DNA of 21,397 bases from an uncultured Bacteroidales bacterium (GTDB taxonomy: Bacteria > Bacteroidota > Bacteroidia > Bacteroidales > UBA932): positions 1-21,397 of the forward strand of contig CAJUEK010000044.1 in assembly GCA_910585445.1 (NCBI GenBank), in the 5' to 3' direction. The position numbers were made by a program, and so were the translations under genes. Under the pieces are notes generated by a model. That model had not been told where the DNA came from. It was given only the letters and a program-made list of their open reading frames with translations, and searched no databases. Positions 14,981 to 21,397 of this stretch are shown piece by piece (position 1 is the first letter of the stretch; each line of letters begins with the position of its first letter).

Positions 14981-16078
14981 CTATTCTTTGTTTTCAGACG
15001 ACGGTACATCCGCATGTACATCTCCCTCTGTTTCCACCACACCGGCATCACCTGACTCAATCTCACTGCGGTAAGTGTCCGTGACAAATCTGACAGCAAC
15101 CGGCAGAGCAGCAGCATTTTCCTCCTCTGATGCAACATGCTTGGCAAACTTGACAAAGTCTGCCCTCTCAAACAGCGACCGGACCTCACCGAGAAGCTCT
15201 TCCGGAGCATCCGTATCCTTCATCCGGCCGAAAATCTCGGCTGTAGTCATCTCCATGGCACCGATTCCGTAGCGTGAGGATATATACTCCCTGAGCGTAT
15301 CGGTAATACCGGAATAAAACGCCTTCTGCTTTTCCGGAGCCCACATCTTGCTTCCGCGATATGTGTCAAGCCTGCGCAAAGCCACAATGTGGGCAGGCTC
15401 CCGGTAAGAATGCTCCGGGGAATTTCTGCGCCTGTACATAAGCACGAGGCACACGCCCAAAACAATAAGCATGGCAGCTGCCTGAACTCCGAGAATCCAA
15501 GGTATGATCTCCGCGAACGTAACAGGATAGCGGACCTGGCCTTTTATGTCGTGGGGCTTGAAAGTAGCCGTATCCACAGGCATGGTCCTGACCTGCAGCT
15601 GCACTGGCTCGAACACGAGAGTATCGGTCACACCATCCTTGGACAGCCTCTGAAGGGCTATCTGAGGCAGCACGAAATCGCCCTCGTCAAAAGAAGTCAC
15701 AAGGATGCTCCCCTGCAGGTCGAGCAGCCTCGGCTCCCCCTTTTTCCTTTTCGTCACCTTTACCGTATCCACTGTCCATGAAGACACGGCCATGACTCCA
15801 CCATTGGGATTGTTCTGCCACTGCGGAAGCACAAATTCCGTCCCCTCCTCAATCATTCGCAACTCGAAGCCATATCTAAGCTGGTCCGCTATAAGCACAG
15901 AATCGCGCTCATGCAAGGAGGCAAGGAAAGCCCCTTTCATGGGCACGACACGACCATGTGCGACCGCCGAAGAATCTGCAGTCCGGACAGCATCCCCTTC
16001 CGGGACATCATTCCCTCGGATCAGTCCTCCGGACAGCGGCAACAAAAGCGCAATCAAAAATATAGATGCACCACGCAT
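14981..16078 (-). CDS. Bat-operon membrane protein with a BatD-like cytosolic domain
   Basis: The ATG at 16076-16078 gives 365 residues with a signal peptide (MRGASIFLIALLLPLSGGL). An upstream in-frame ATG at 16159 would lie inside the preceding gene and precede the signal peptide, so it was rejected. A beta-rich periplasmic part (about 45-190) is followed by one membrane segment (about 193-214) and a helical cytosolic region (about 228-340, beginning IVALRRLDTY). That region resembles the tail of BatD (ALRRL, FY, YIS versus FIS, EMT versus ELS, F[VE][KF]A in the same order). Proteins of this kind are normally found between DUF58 and batA in Bacteroidota operons and have no settled name. Gaps are 7 bp upstream and 3 bp downstream. 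Confidence 0.8.
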   Translation of the reverse strand: MRGASIFLIALLLPLSGGLIRGNDVPEGDAVRTADSSAVAHGRVVPMKGAFLASLHERDSVLIADQLRYGFELRMIEEGTEFVLPQWQNNPNGGVMAVSSWTVDTVKVTKRKKGEPRLLDLQGSILVTSFDEGDFVLPQIALQRLSKDGVTDTLVFEPVQLQVRTMPVDTATFKPHDIKGQVRYPVTFAEIIPWILGVQAAAMLIVLGVCLVLMYRRRNSPEHSYREPAHIVALRRLDTYRGSKMWAPEKQKAFYSGITDTLREYISSRYGIGAMEMTTAEIFGRMKDTDAPEELLGEVRSLFERADFVKFAKHVASEEENAAALPVAVRFVTDTYRSEIESGDAGVVETEGDVHADVPSSENKE

Positions 16079-16085
16079 ACAATAA

Positions 16086-16979
16086 TCATCTGTTTTTGAA
16101 CAAGGCCATAAGCCCCATGACATAGTCCCCGTCAACCGGAACCGACACCTTGTCCACATTATATTTCATAAAAAGCCTGTCCGCAGCCTTCCCGGCATTG
16201 CGGAACCACTCCTCATACGCCTCACGGACCTTCCTGTCCGAAGTATTGACCCAAAGCGTCTCGGAAGTCTCGGAATCCTTCACATTCACAAGCCCGATGT
16301 CCGGAATGCTCCTCTCCCTGGAGTCATAGACCTGAATCACAGACAGGTCATGCCTGTTCGCCGCCACCTTGAGGGCCTCCTCGTAGCGCGGGGAGCCGTC
16401 ACCGGTCACATCAAGCAGGTCCGAGAGAAGGAAAGCCGTGCATTTCTTCTTTATCGCATTGGTCAGATAACGCAATGCACCGGAAATGTCAGTCCCGTCC
16501 GAAGAAGGACGGAATCCGATTATCTCGCGTATGATGTGAAGAAGATGAGTGCGTCCTTTCTTTGGCGGAATGAATTTCTCCACCCTGTCACTGAAAAACA
16601 GGGCACCTACCTTGTCGTTATTTATTGACGCTGAGAATGAAAGCACCGCCGCAATCTCGGCAATCACATCCTTTCTCACCGCACCTGAGGTTCCGAAAAG
16701 CCCAGAGCGGCTGACATCGACAAGAAGCACGACAGTAAGTTCCCTTTCCTCCTCGAACACCTTGACATAAGGGGAACGCAGGCGTGCAGTGACATTCCAG
16801 TCCATATTCCTCACATCGTCCCCGTACTGGTATTCACGCACCTCACTGAAAGCCATTCCACGTCCTTTGAACGCAGAATGGTACTCTCCCGCAAATATCT
16901 GATGCGAGAGAGCCCTTGTCTTGATTTCTATCTTCCTGACCTTTTTAAGAAGGTCGTTGGCTGACTGACTGCTGTTCAT
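16086..16979 (-). CDS. DUF58-domain (VWA-like) protein
   Basis: This 297-residue soluble protein has no signal peptide or membrane span. The DUF58 signature is clear at 48-66 (REYQYGDDVRNMDWNVTAR). It precedes a VWA-like fold whose first strand ends in VLLVDVSRSG (Asp88, Ser90, Ser92), a MIDAS-type loop. DUF58 proteins are near-constant partners of MoxR AAA+ ATPases, and together they are thought to act as a cytoplasmic chaperone-like pair for the membrane VWA proteins. It lies 11 bp after moxR and 7 bp before the next gene, inside the operon. Its biochemical activity is not known. Confidence 0.92.
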   Translation of the reverse strand: MNSSQSANDLLKKVRKIEIKTRALSHQIFAGEYHSAFKGRGMAFSEVREYQYGDDVRNMDWNVTARLRSPYVKVFEEERELTVVLLVDVSRSGLFGTSGAVRKDVIAEIAAVLSFSASINNDKVGALFFSDRVEKFIPPKKGRTHLLHIIREIIGFRPSSDGTDISGALRYLTNAIKKKCTAFLLSDLLDVTGDGSPRYEEALKVAANRHDLSVIQVYDSRERSIPDIGLVNVKDSETSETLWVNTSDRKVREAYEEWFRNAGKAADRLFMKYNVDKVSVPVDGDYVMGLMALFKNR

Positions 16980-16990
16980 TCTGAAAGATC

Positions 16991-17983
16991 CTAAGGAACT
17001 TCAACCGCATTTACAATCTCTGTGATGAGCTGGTCGGCAGTAATGTTCTCCGCCTCAGCCTCGTATGTGAGCCCTATCCTATGGCGCATTACCTCATGGC
17101 ACACGGCCCTCACATCCTCAGGGATTACATATCCCCTCCTCTTTATGAACGCATAAGCCTTGGATGCCATGGCAAGCGAGATGCTGGCACGTGGCGAGGC
17201 CCCATATGAGATGAATCCCGCCAGCTTGCCCAGACCGTAGTCCTGAGGGGTGCGGGTCGCATATACTATGTCAACAATATACCTCTCGATTTTCTCGTCC
17301 ATATAGACATCCTTCACGACTTCCCTCGCACGCACGATATCCTCAGGCTTGAGCACTGCGGTTGCTTTCGGGAACTGCCCTGCGTTGTTCATGCGTATGA
17401 TCTGGCGCTCCTCCTCCTTCTTGGGATATGTCACGACAACCTTAAGCATGAAACGGTCGAGCTGGGCTTCCGGAAGCGGATATGTTCCCTCCTGCTCTAT
17501 CGGGTTCTGCGTAGCCATCACAAGGAAAGGCTCAGGCAGAGGGAAAGTCTCCTCTCCGATTGTCACCTGACGCTCCTGCATGGCCTCAAGCAAGGCTGAC
17601 TGGACCTTTGCGGGAGAACGGTTGATTTCATCCGCAAGCACGAAATTCGCGAACACAGGACCTTTTCTTATCTGGAACTGCTCCGTTTTCTGCGAATAAA
17701 TAAGGGTACCGAGCACATCGGCAGGCAGAAGGTCCGGGGTAAACTGGATACGGCTGAACTTTGCGTCCACGGCCGAAGACAGCGTGTTTATCGCCAATGT
17801 CTTGGCCAGTCCCGGAACACCCTCGAGCAGGATATGGCCGTTTGCGAGAAGTCCTATGAGAAGATTCTCTACAAGGTGCTTCTGGCCGACTATCACTTTG
17901 TTCATCTCCATCGTAAGTATGTCCACAAACGAGCTTTCCCTCTGGATGCGGTCATTCAATTCTTTGATGTTTATGCTCTCCAT
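16991..17983 (-). CDS. moxR: MoxR-family AAA+ ATPase
   Basis: The 330 residues carry Walker A GVPGLAKT (55-62), Walker B VLADEI (115-120), sensor 1 ATQNP (157-161) and sensor 2 GASPRA (261-266), in the MoxR/RavA pattern (LLEAMQERQVTIGE, EGTYPLPEAQLDRF). MoxR ATPases are chaperone-like machines that act with VWA proteins, often to insert metals or mature complexes. This is the first gene of the long minus-strand operon. Its start codon lies 61 bp from truA, which is transcribed the other way. A TAACTTTG box sits 38-45 nt upstream. Confidence 0.96.
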   Translation of the reverse strand: MESINIKELNDRIQRESSFVDILTMEMNKVIVGQKHLVENLLIGLLANGHILLEGVPGLAKTLAINTLSSAVDAKFSRIQFTPDLLPADVLGTLIYSQKTEQFQIRKGPVFANFVLADEINRSPAKVQSALLEAMQERQVTIGEETFPLPEPFLVMATQNPIEQEGTYPLPEAQLDRFMLKVVVTYPKKEEERQIIRMNNAGQFPKATAVLKPEDIVRAREVVKDVYMDEKIERYIVDIVYATRTPQDYGLGKLAGFISYGASPRASISLAMASKAYAFIKRRGYVIPEDVRAVCHEVMRHRIGLTYEAEAENITADQLITEIVNAVEVP

Positions 17984-17998
17984 AAATATGATTTTTGA

Positions 17999-18006
17999 TA
18001 TTTTTG
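17999..18006 (+). promoter_or_regulatory. -7 element (TATTTTTG) for truA
   Basis: TATTTTTG matches TAnnTTTG, with a predicted start near 18013 and a 32-nt leader before the truA ATG at 18045. Its -33 region would fall in the first codons of moxR, and no TTG is seen there at 19-nt spacing. Confidence 0.5.
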
Positions 18007-18020
18007 CAGTCTTAACTTTA

Positions 18021-18028
18021 CAAAGTTA
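18021..18028 (-). promoter_or_regulatory. -7 element (TAACTTTG) for the moxR-bat operon
   Basis: On the minus strand CAAAGTTA reads TAACTTTG, matching TAnnTTTG. The predicted transcription start is near 18014, with a leader of about 30 nt before moxR. It overlaps the truA promoter, so the two probably compete for polymerase. No ideal -33 TTG is visible. Confidence 0.55.
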
Positions 18029-18044
18029 CTCATTAAATTACTAT

Positions 18045-18845
18045 ATGCGATACAAAATAAAGCTCTCTTATGACGGAAGCGCATTCTGCGGATGGCAGGT
18101 GCAGAACAACGCTGAAACCGTGCAAGGCGCACTCGAAAAGGCTTTCGCCACACTTTCGGGTACGCTTGTGAATATAACCGGAGCCGGAAGGACGGACACT
18201 GGAGTCAACGCGATAAACTACATAGCCCATGCGGAATTGCCAGACAATGCCGTTCCGGATCCGGCGCGCATCCGCTACAAATTGAATGCCATCCTGCCAA
18301 AAGAAGTGGCAATACATGAAGTTTCCGAAGCAAATCCTGAATTTCACGCAAGATTTGACGCCATTTCAAGGGAATATCACTATTTCGTGCATATGCACAA
18401 GGACCCTTTCTGTGAGAAATTCTCATACAGGCTGCGGTTTCCGGTTGACATGGAGCGCATGAACGAGGCAGCGGCCCACCTTCTCGGCACGCATGATTTC
18501 AGCTGTTTCGAAAAGACCGGAGGAAACAACGCGACATCAATCTGCAAGGTCTCGCATGCCCGATGGGAGCCATACTCTCCTACGCATGTCTCCATGATGG
18601 GCTACCCGTGCACGGATGGCGACTATATGGTGTTCACAATCAAGGCAGACCGGTTCCTGCGCAACATGGTTCGGGCCGTCGTAGGCTCCCTCCTGGAAGT
18701 CGGACGCGGCAAAAAGGAGCCGCAATGGATAGAGGAACTCATCAGCAGGGGATGCCGGTCAGACGCGGGAGTGTCAGTACCGGGAAAAGCCCTCTTTTTC
18801 AGCGGGGCCGAATACGGGTGCGAAGACGGGGAAAATAAATTTTAA
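18045..18845 (+). CDS. truA: tRNA pseudouridine(38-40) synthase TruA
   Basis: TruA converts uridines 38-40 in the tRNA anticodon arm to pseudouridine. The ATG at 18045 gives 266 residues beginning MRYKIKLSYDGSAFCGWQVQ, the standard TruA N-terminus. The catalytic Asp51 lies in GAGRTDTGVNA. Further family marks are the FHARFDAISREYHYF region, HDFSCFEKTGG, and the C-terminal FLRNMVRAVVGSLLEVGRG. The reading frame stays open upstream into moxR, but that extension has no TruA similarity and was rejected. A -7 element lies 39 nt upstream. The gene ends only 68 bp before exbB. Confidence 0.96.
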   Translation: MRYKIKLSYDGSAFCGWQVQNNAETVQGALEKAFATLSGTLVNITGAGRTDTGVNAINYIAHAELPDNAVPDPARIRYKLNAILPKEVAIHEVSEANPEFHARFDAISREYHYFVHMHKDPFCEKFSYRLRFPVDMERMNEAAAHLLGTHDFSCFEKTGGNNATSICKVSHARWEPYSPTHVSMMGYPCTDGDYMVFTIKADRFLRNMVRAVVGSLLEVGRGKKEPQWIEELISRGCRSDAGVSVPGKALFFSGAEYGCEDGENKF

Positions 18846-18863
18846 CATTCGCGTTTTTTTGAC

Positions 18864-18871
18864 TACTTTTG
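18864..18871 (+). promoter_or_regulatory. -7 element (TACTTTTG) for exbB-exbD-tonB
   Basis: TACTTTTG lies 43 nt before the exbB ATG, with a predicted start near 18877. The -33 position falls on the truA stop region and is not TTG. Confidence 0.55.
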
Positions 18872-18913
18872 CACGCTTATATTCAGACGCAAAAACAAAA
18901 AGAACAAATAATT

Positions 18914-19618
18914 ATGCTTTTCAATCTTTTACAGACAGCCGCAGATACAATAGCCGCAGCCGGAGGGCTGAATGCGGGAGAAGTGCAGGTCAAGACATTG
19001 AACCTGATTGACATGGCCATGGCCGGAGGCTGGCTCATGATAGTGCTCCTCATACTTTCTGTCGTAGCCATATACATTTTCGGCAACAAATGGTGGCTGA
19101 TACACAAGGCAGGAAACATAGACAAGAACTTCATGAAGGATATCCATGACATGATTCATGAAGGAAAGATAAAGTCAGCCATGGACCTCTGCCAGAGATA
19201 CGACTCACCAGTGGCGCGTCTCGTGGAGAAAGGTCTCGAAAGAATCGGAAGGCCTCTCCAGGATATACAGACAGCTGTCGAGAACATGGGAAATGTAGAA
19301 GTGGCAAGACTTGAGAAAGGACTCCCTATGCTCGCCACAATCGCCGGCGGAGCGCCTATGATAGGTTTCCTCGGCACGGTGACAGGAATGATTCAGGCTT
19401 TCTTCAGGATGTCAACTGCAGGAAACAACATTGACATCACCCTGCTTTCCGGAGGCATCTACGAAGCGATGGTCACTACCGTGGGCGGTCTGTTCGTCGG
19501 TATCATAGCATATTTCGGATACAACTACCTCACCTCGCAGATTTCAAATCTCGTGTTCAAGATGGAAAGCACGACTATCGAGTTCATCGACATGCTTCAC
19601 GAGCCTGCGGGCGAATAA
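18914..19618 (+). CDS. exbB: ExbB/TolQ-family proton channel subunit
   Basis: The ATG at 18914 gives 234 residues; an upstream TTG at 18869 lies in the promoter and was rejected. Three membrane segments are visible: about 36-56, 138-158 and 182-203. The MotA/TolQ/ExbB signature lies in the last two (ATIAGGAPMIGFLGTVTGMI at 141-160 and EAMVTTVGGLFVGIIAYFGY at 184-203), which line the ion path. ExbB forms a pentameric inner-membrane channel that, with ExbD, harvests the proton gradient to energise TonB. exbD follows by 16 bp. Confidence 0.95.
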   Translation: MLFNLLQTAADTIAAAGGLNAGEVQVKTLNLIDMAMAGGWLMIVLLILSVVAIYIFGNKWWLIHKAGNIDKNFMKDIHDMIHEGKIKSAMDLCQRYDSPVARLVEKGLERIGRPLQDIQTAVENMGNVEVARLEKGLPMLATIAGGAPMIGFLGTVTGMIQAFFRMSTAGNNIDITLLSGGIYEAMVTTVGGLFVGIIAYFGYNYLTSQISNLVFKMESTTIEFIDMLHEPAGE

Positions 19619-19634
19619 TTAAGAGGACAAGGTA

Positions 19635-20048
19635 ATGGCAATCAAAAGGACAACAAGGGTTGACTCCGGATTCTCGATGTCATCAATGACTGACATCGTG
19701 TTCCTGCTGCTGATATTCTTTCTTGTGACCTCAACGCTGATAAACCCAAATGCGCTGAAGCTTCTGCTTCCAAAGAGCACTGGACAGGTTTCGGCAAAGG
19801 CTACGGTAAGCGTATCAATCAAGCACTGGCAGGACACGGACACCTTCTCATACCATATAAATGGAGACAAGTCACCTGTGGAGTTCGGGGAGATAGAAGA
19901 TGCCCTCATCGGGCTTCTCCAGCAGGAGGAAGACCCTACCTTCTCAATATATGCGGACGAGACCGTGCCAATCAGGGAGGTCGTGCAGGTGATGAACATC
20001 GCAAAACGCAATCATTATAAGGTGATAATGGCGACTTCGCCGGAATAA
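19635..20048 (+). CDS. exbD: ExbD/TolR-family motor subunit
   Basis: The 137-residue protein has a short cytoplasmic N-terminus, one membrane segment (about 20-38) starting SSMTDIVFLLLIFFLV with the essential proton-carrying Asp20, and a periplasmic domain ending SIYADETVPIREVVQVMNIA, typical of ExbD. It sits in the ExbB pore and couples proton flow to TonB movement. It is 16 bp after exbB and 7 bp before tonB, so the three genes form one transcription unit. Confidence 0.95.
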   Translation: MAIKRTTRVDSGFSMSSMTDIVFLLLIFFLVTSTLINPNALKLLLPKSTGQVSAKATVSVSIKHWQDTDTFSYHINGDKSPVEFGEIEDALIGLLQQEEDPTFSIYADETVPIREVVQVMNIAKRNHYKVIMATSPE

Positions 20049-20055
20049 GGTAAAA

Positions 20056-20850
20056 ATGGCACTAAGATACAAGCAGGAACAGGAGAGACAGGGCAAGATG
20101 TCAAGGGCGGCAGGTGCCGTCCTTACTGTCGTTCTGCACGCCGGACTTCTTGCATGCTGTTTCGTGACAGGATTCTCATATCTTGACCCGCCACCTCCGG
20201 AAAAGACACCTATACTTATAGAGTTCGAGGAACCTGAGGTACGAAAGCCTCGCCAGCACTGGAGCGGCTCGAGACCGCAGGCGGAAAGGCCGGACCCGAC
20301 AAAAGACATCAATCTGGTGCAGAGGTCCGAAGCACAGATGGAAGGCACAAAAAGCAATGAGGCCCCGGAAGCGACAGTAGATGACTTCGGTGATGTTGAC
20401 ATCAAGGAGCCGGAGCGCGAGAAGCCGATAGACAGAAGGGCATTGTTCCATGCTGCGGACAACAAGACAGAAAAGGACACTCTCGCCCCACAGACTGCGA
20501 GGGAAGCTTCAGACAAGATCAAGGCAGGACATGCCTCGGGCAACATAAAGACCGGAACGACCTCCGGCGAGCCTAATGCGCGTGTAGCGGGAAGAAGCGT
20601 CGTGGGAGCACTTCCAAGCCCGGCATATAAAGTGCAGGAGTCAGGAAAAGTCGTGGTAAAAATATGGGTGGACCAGTACGGCAAGGTGGTGAAGGCACAG
20701 GCCGGAGTCGAGGGGACAACAGCCACAGACAAGACATTGTGGAATGCTGCACGCACGGCGGCCCTCGGAGCGCAGTTCAACATGAAGGCAGATGCGCCTA
20801 CGATGCAGGAAGGTACCATAACATATATTTTCAACCTCAAGGGAAAATGA
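20056..20850 (+). CDS. tonB: TonB energy-transducer protein
   Basis: The 264-residue protein has a cytoplasmic N-terminus (MALRYKQEQERQGKM), one membrane anchor (about 18-41), a short Pro-rich stretch (LDPPPPEKTP), a charged periplasm-spanning linker (about 55-175) and a C-terminal TonB domain (about 178-264: SPAYKVQESGKVVVKIWVDQ to TITYIFNLKGK). The C-domain binds TonB boxes of outer-membrane receptors and transmits force from ExbB/ExbD. The linker is less Pro-rich than in enterobacteria, as is common in Bacteroidota. It directly follows exbD. A small hairpin (TCAGGA/TCCTGA, 20862-20877) follows without a T-run, so read-through into the next gene is possible. Confidence 0.93.
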   Translation: MALRYKQEQERQGKMSRAAGAVLTVVLHAGLLACCFVTGFSYLDPPPPEKTPILIEFEEPEVRKPRQHWSGSRPQAERPDPTKDINLVQRSEAQMEGTKSNEAPEATVDDFGDVDIKEPEREKPIDRRALFHAADNKTEKDTLAPQTAREASDKIKAGHASGNIKTGTTSGEPNARVAGRSVVGALPSPAYKVQESGKVVVKIWVDQYGKVVKAQAGVEGTTATDKTLWNAARTAALGAQFNMKADAPTMQEGTITYIFNLKGK

Positions 20851-20928
20851 CATTTACCGGTTCAGGAGCTTTCCTGACATCGGCAGCCGGAGAAGACCGG
20901 CACATATATACAATTATTTATTTTTAAA

Positions 20929-21397
20929 ATGCCGAGAAGGCAGAAAACAATGGAAGACAACAGAAGAGGCGGTTTCGGCCGCAGGACAGAAGACCGTAGA
21001 GAGTACGGTAGGAAGGACTCCGACAGGAGGCCGTCAGGAGAAAGAAGAAGCTTTTCAGGTGACAGGAGGTCATTCGGGGAAGGCTCGGACAGGCCAAGAC
21101 GCACGTTCGGAGACAATGACAGGCCACGCCGTTCATTCGGGGACAACGACAGGCCGAGAAGATCATTCGGAGAGGGACAGGACAGGCCAAGGCGCACATT
21201 CGGCGACAATGACAGGCCACGACGTTCTTTCGGGGACAACGACAGACCAAGAAGGTCATTCGGAGAGGGACAGGACAGGCCAAGGCGCACATTCGGTGAC
21301 AACGACAGGCCACGCCGCTCTTTCGGTGACAATGACAGACCAAGAAGATCATTCGGAGAGGGACAGGACAGGCCAAGGCGCACATTCGGCGACAACG
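20929..21397 (+). CDS. Arg/Asp-rich repeat protein, 5' part only (probable pseudouridine synthase N-terminus)
   Basis: An open frame runs from ATG 20929 to the window edge, 156 codons without a stop. A second in-frame ATG at 20950 (MEDNRRGGFGRR) is preceded by GAGAAGG and may be the true start. After an Arg-rich lead, residues from about 49 on consist of 10- and 11-residue modules, DRPRR[ST]FGDN and DRPRR[ST]FGEGQ, in a 31-residue super-repeat. This makes a very basic, RNA-binding-like, disordered segment. In Bacteroidales, such low-complexity Arg/Gly/Asp extensions commonly precede the S4 and catalytic domains of 23S rRNA pseudouridine synthases of the RluB/RsuA family; that identity is inferred because the catalytic part lies beyond the window. 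An RNA helicase or another RNA-binding protein is the alternative. The opposite-strand frame here is an artefact of the repeats. Confidence 0.7.
   Translation, partial: MPRRQKTMEDNRRGGFGRRTEDRREYGRKDSDRRPSGERRSFSGDRRSFGEGSDRPRRTFGDNDRPRRSFGDNDRPRRSFGEGQDRPRRTFGDNDRPRRSFGDNDRPRRSFGEGQDRPRRTFGDNDRPRRSFGDNDRPRRSFGEGQDRPRRTFGDN
21073..21397 (+). repeat. 93-nt in-frame tandem repeat, about 3.5 copies, cut by the window edge
   Basis: Units start at 21073, 21166, 21259 and 21352 (the last partial). Each encodes an 11-residue module (FGEGQDRPRRT) and two 10-residue modules (FGDNDRPRRS). Later copies differ mostly at synonymous positions, and the first has Ser for Gln. A smaller 30/33-nt periodicity lies inside each unit. 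Phase is preserved throughout, so this is a coding repeat rather than a CRISPR array. Confidence 0.93.

Noticed and set aside
16079..16159. Upstream start for the Bat-operon membrane protein
   Set aside because: It would overlap the DUF58 gene and put 27 residues before an obvious signal peptide. The ATG at 16078 is 7 bp after the DUF58 stop and fits the operon.
17784..18044. Upstream extension of the truA frame into moxR
   Set aside because: The extension is antisense to the moxR start, and the product only matches TruA from the ATG at 18045.
19944..20840. Long minus-strand frame across exbD and tonB
   Set aside because: It is antisense to clear exbD and tonB genes, with no domain or promoter of its own.
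20862..20877. Hairpin TCAGGA-GCTT-TCCTGA after tonB as a terminator
   Set aside because: The stem is only 6 bp and no T-run follows, so termination is not supported.
20862..21395. Long minus-strand frame with SPNVRLGLS-type repeats
   Set aside because: It is the antisense image of the 93-nt coding repeats. The plus-strand frame has the sensible start, composition and context.
21073..21397. Regular repeats that might be a CRISPR array
   Set aside because: The units are contiguous, in-frame and near-identical with no unique spacers, so this is a protein-coding repeat.

Overview
The window looks like a chromosomal segment from a member of the Bacteroidales (Bacteroidota). The evidence is the Bacteroidota-type -7 element TAnnTTTG upstream of many genes, a complete Bat (Bacteroides aerotolerance) operon, TonB-system genes of Bacteroidota type, and a periplasmic GH2 beta-galactosidase. 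I cannot name the genus. Most of the window (about 2.1-21.4 kb) has fairly balanced base composition. The first 2.07 kb is visibly AT-richer and holds small unfamiliar genes.

Layout. (1) 1-2072, AT-rich left part: a well-formed promoter (114-143) feeds a roughly 200-nt stretch that folds into one long interrupted hairpin with a central bubble, the architecture of 6S RNA. It is followed by a small HTH protein, a 40-nt palindrome over that gene's stop codon, a small secreted protein, a 48-residue lipoprotein, and an FGE-sulfatase-fold lipoprotein. A bidirectional terminator closes the block. (2) 2130-4836, minus strand: groEL, groES and a TrmH/SpoU-family RNA methyltransferase. (3) 4932-6260, plus strand: glyA, then a 12-bp tandem repeat and another bidirectional terminator. 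(4) 6380-17983, minus strand: an apparent operon moxR - DUF58 - membrane protein with a BatD-like cytosolic region - batA - batB - batC - batD/E - beta-galactosidase. Its genes are separated by 30 bp or less, and batA and batB overlap by an ATGA. batD and batE are a single reading frame, with the batE signal peptide left in the middle. (5) 18045-20850, plus strand: truA, then exbB - exbD - tonB. (6) 20929 to the right edge: the start of an Arg/Asp-rich protein built of 31-residue (93-nt) repeats, probably the low-complexity N-terminus of a 23S rRNA pseudouridine synthase, cut off by the window.

How the parts work together. The Bat block is a MoxR AAA+ ATPase with VWA proteins and TPR/SH3 membrane proteins, which probably form an envelope-associated assembly or stress system. 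ExbB, ExbD and TonB power TonB-dependent outer-membrane uptake. The secreted GH2 enzyme fits a glycan-degrading lifestyle. groESL, glyA, trmH-like, truA and the probable pseudouridine synthase are housekeeping genes. The most notable items are the 6S-like RNA, the batD-batE fusion with its buried signal peptide, the beta-galactosidase at the tail of the Bat operon, and the repeat protein at the right edge.
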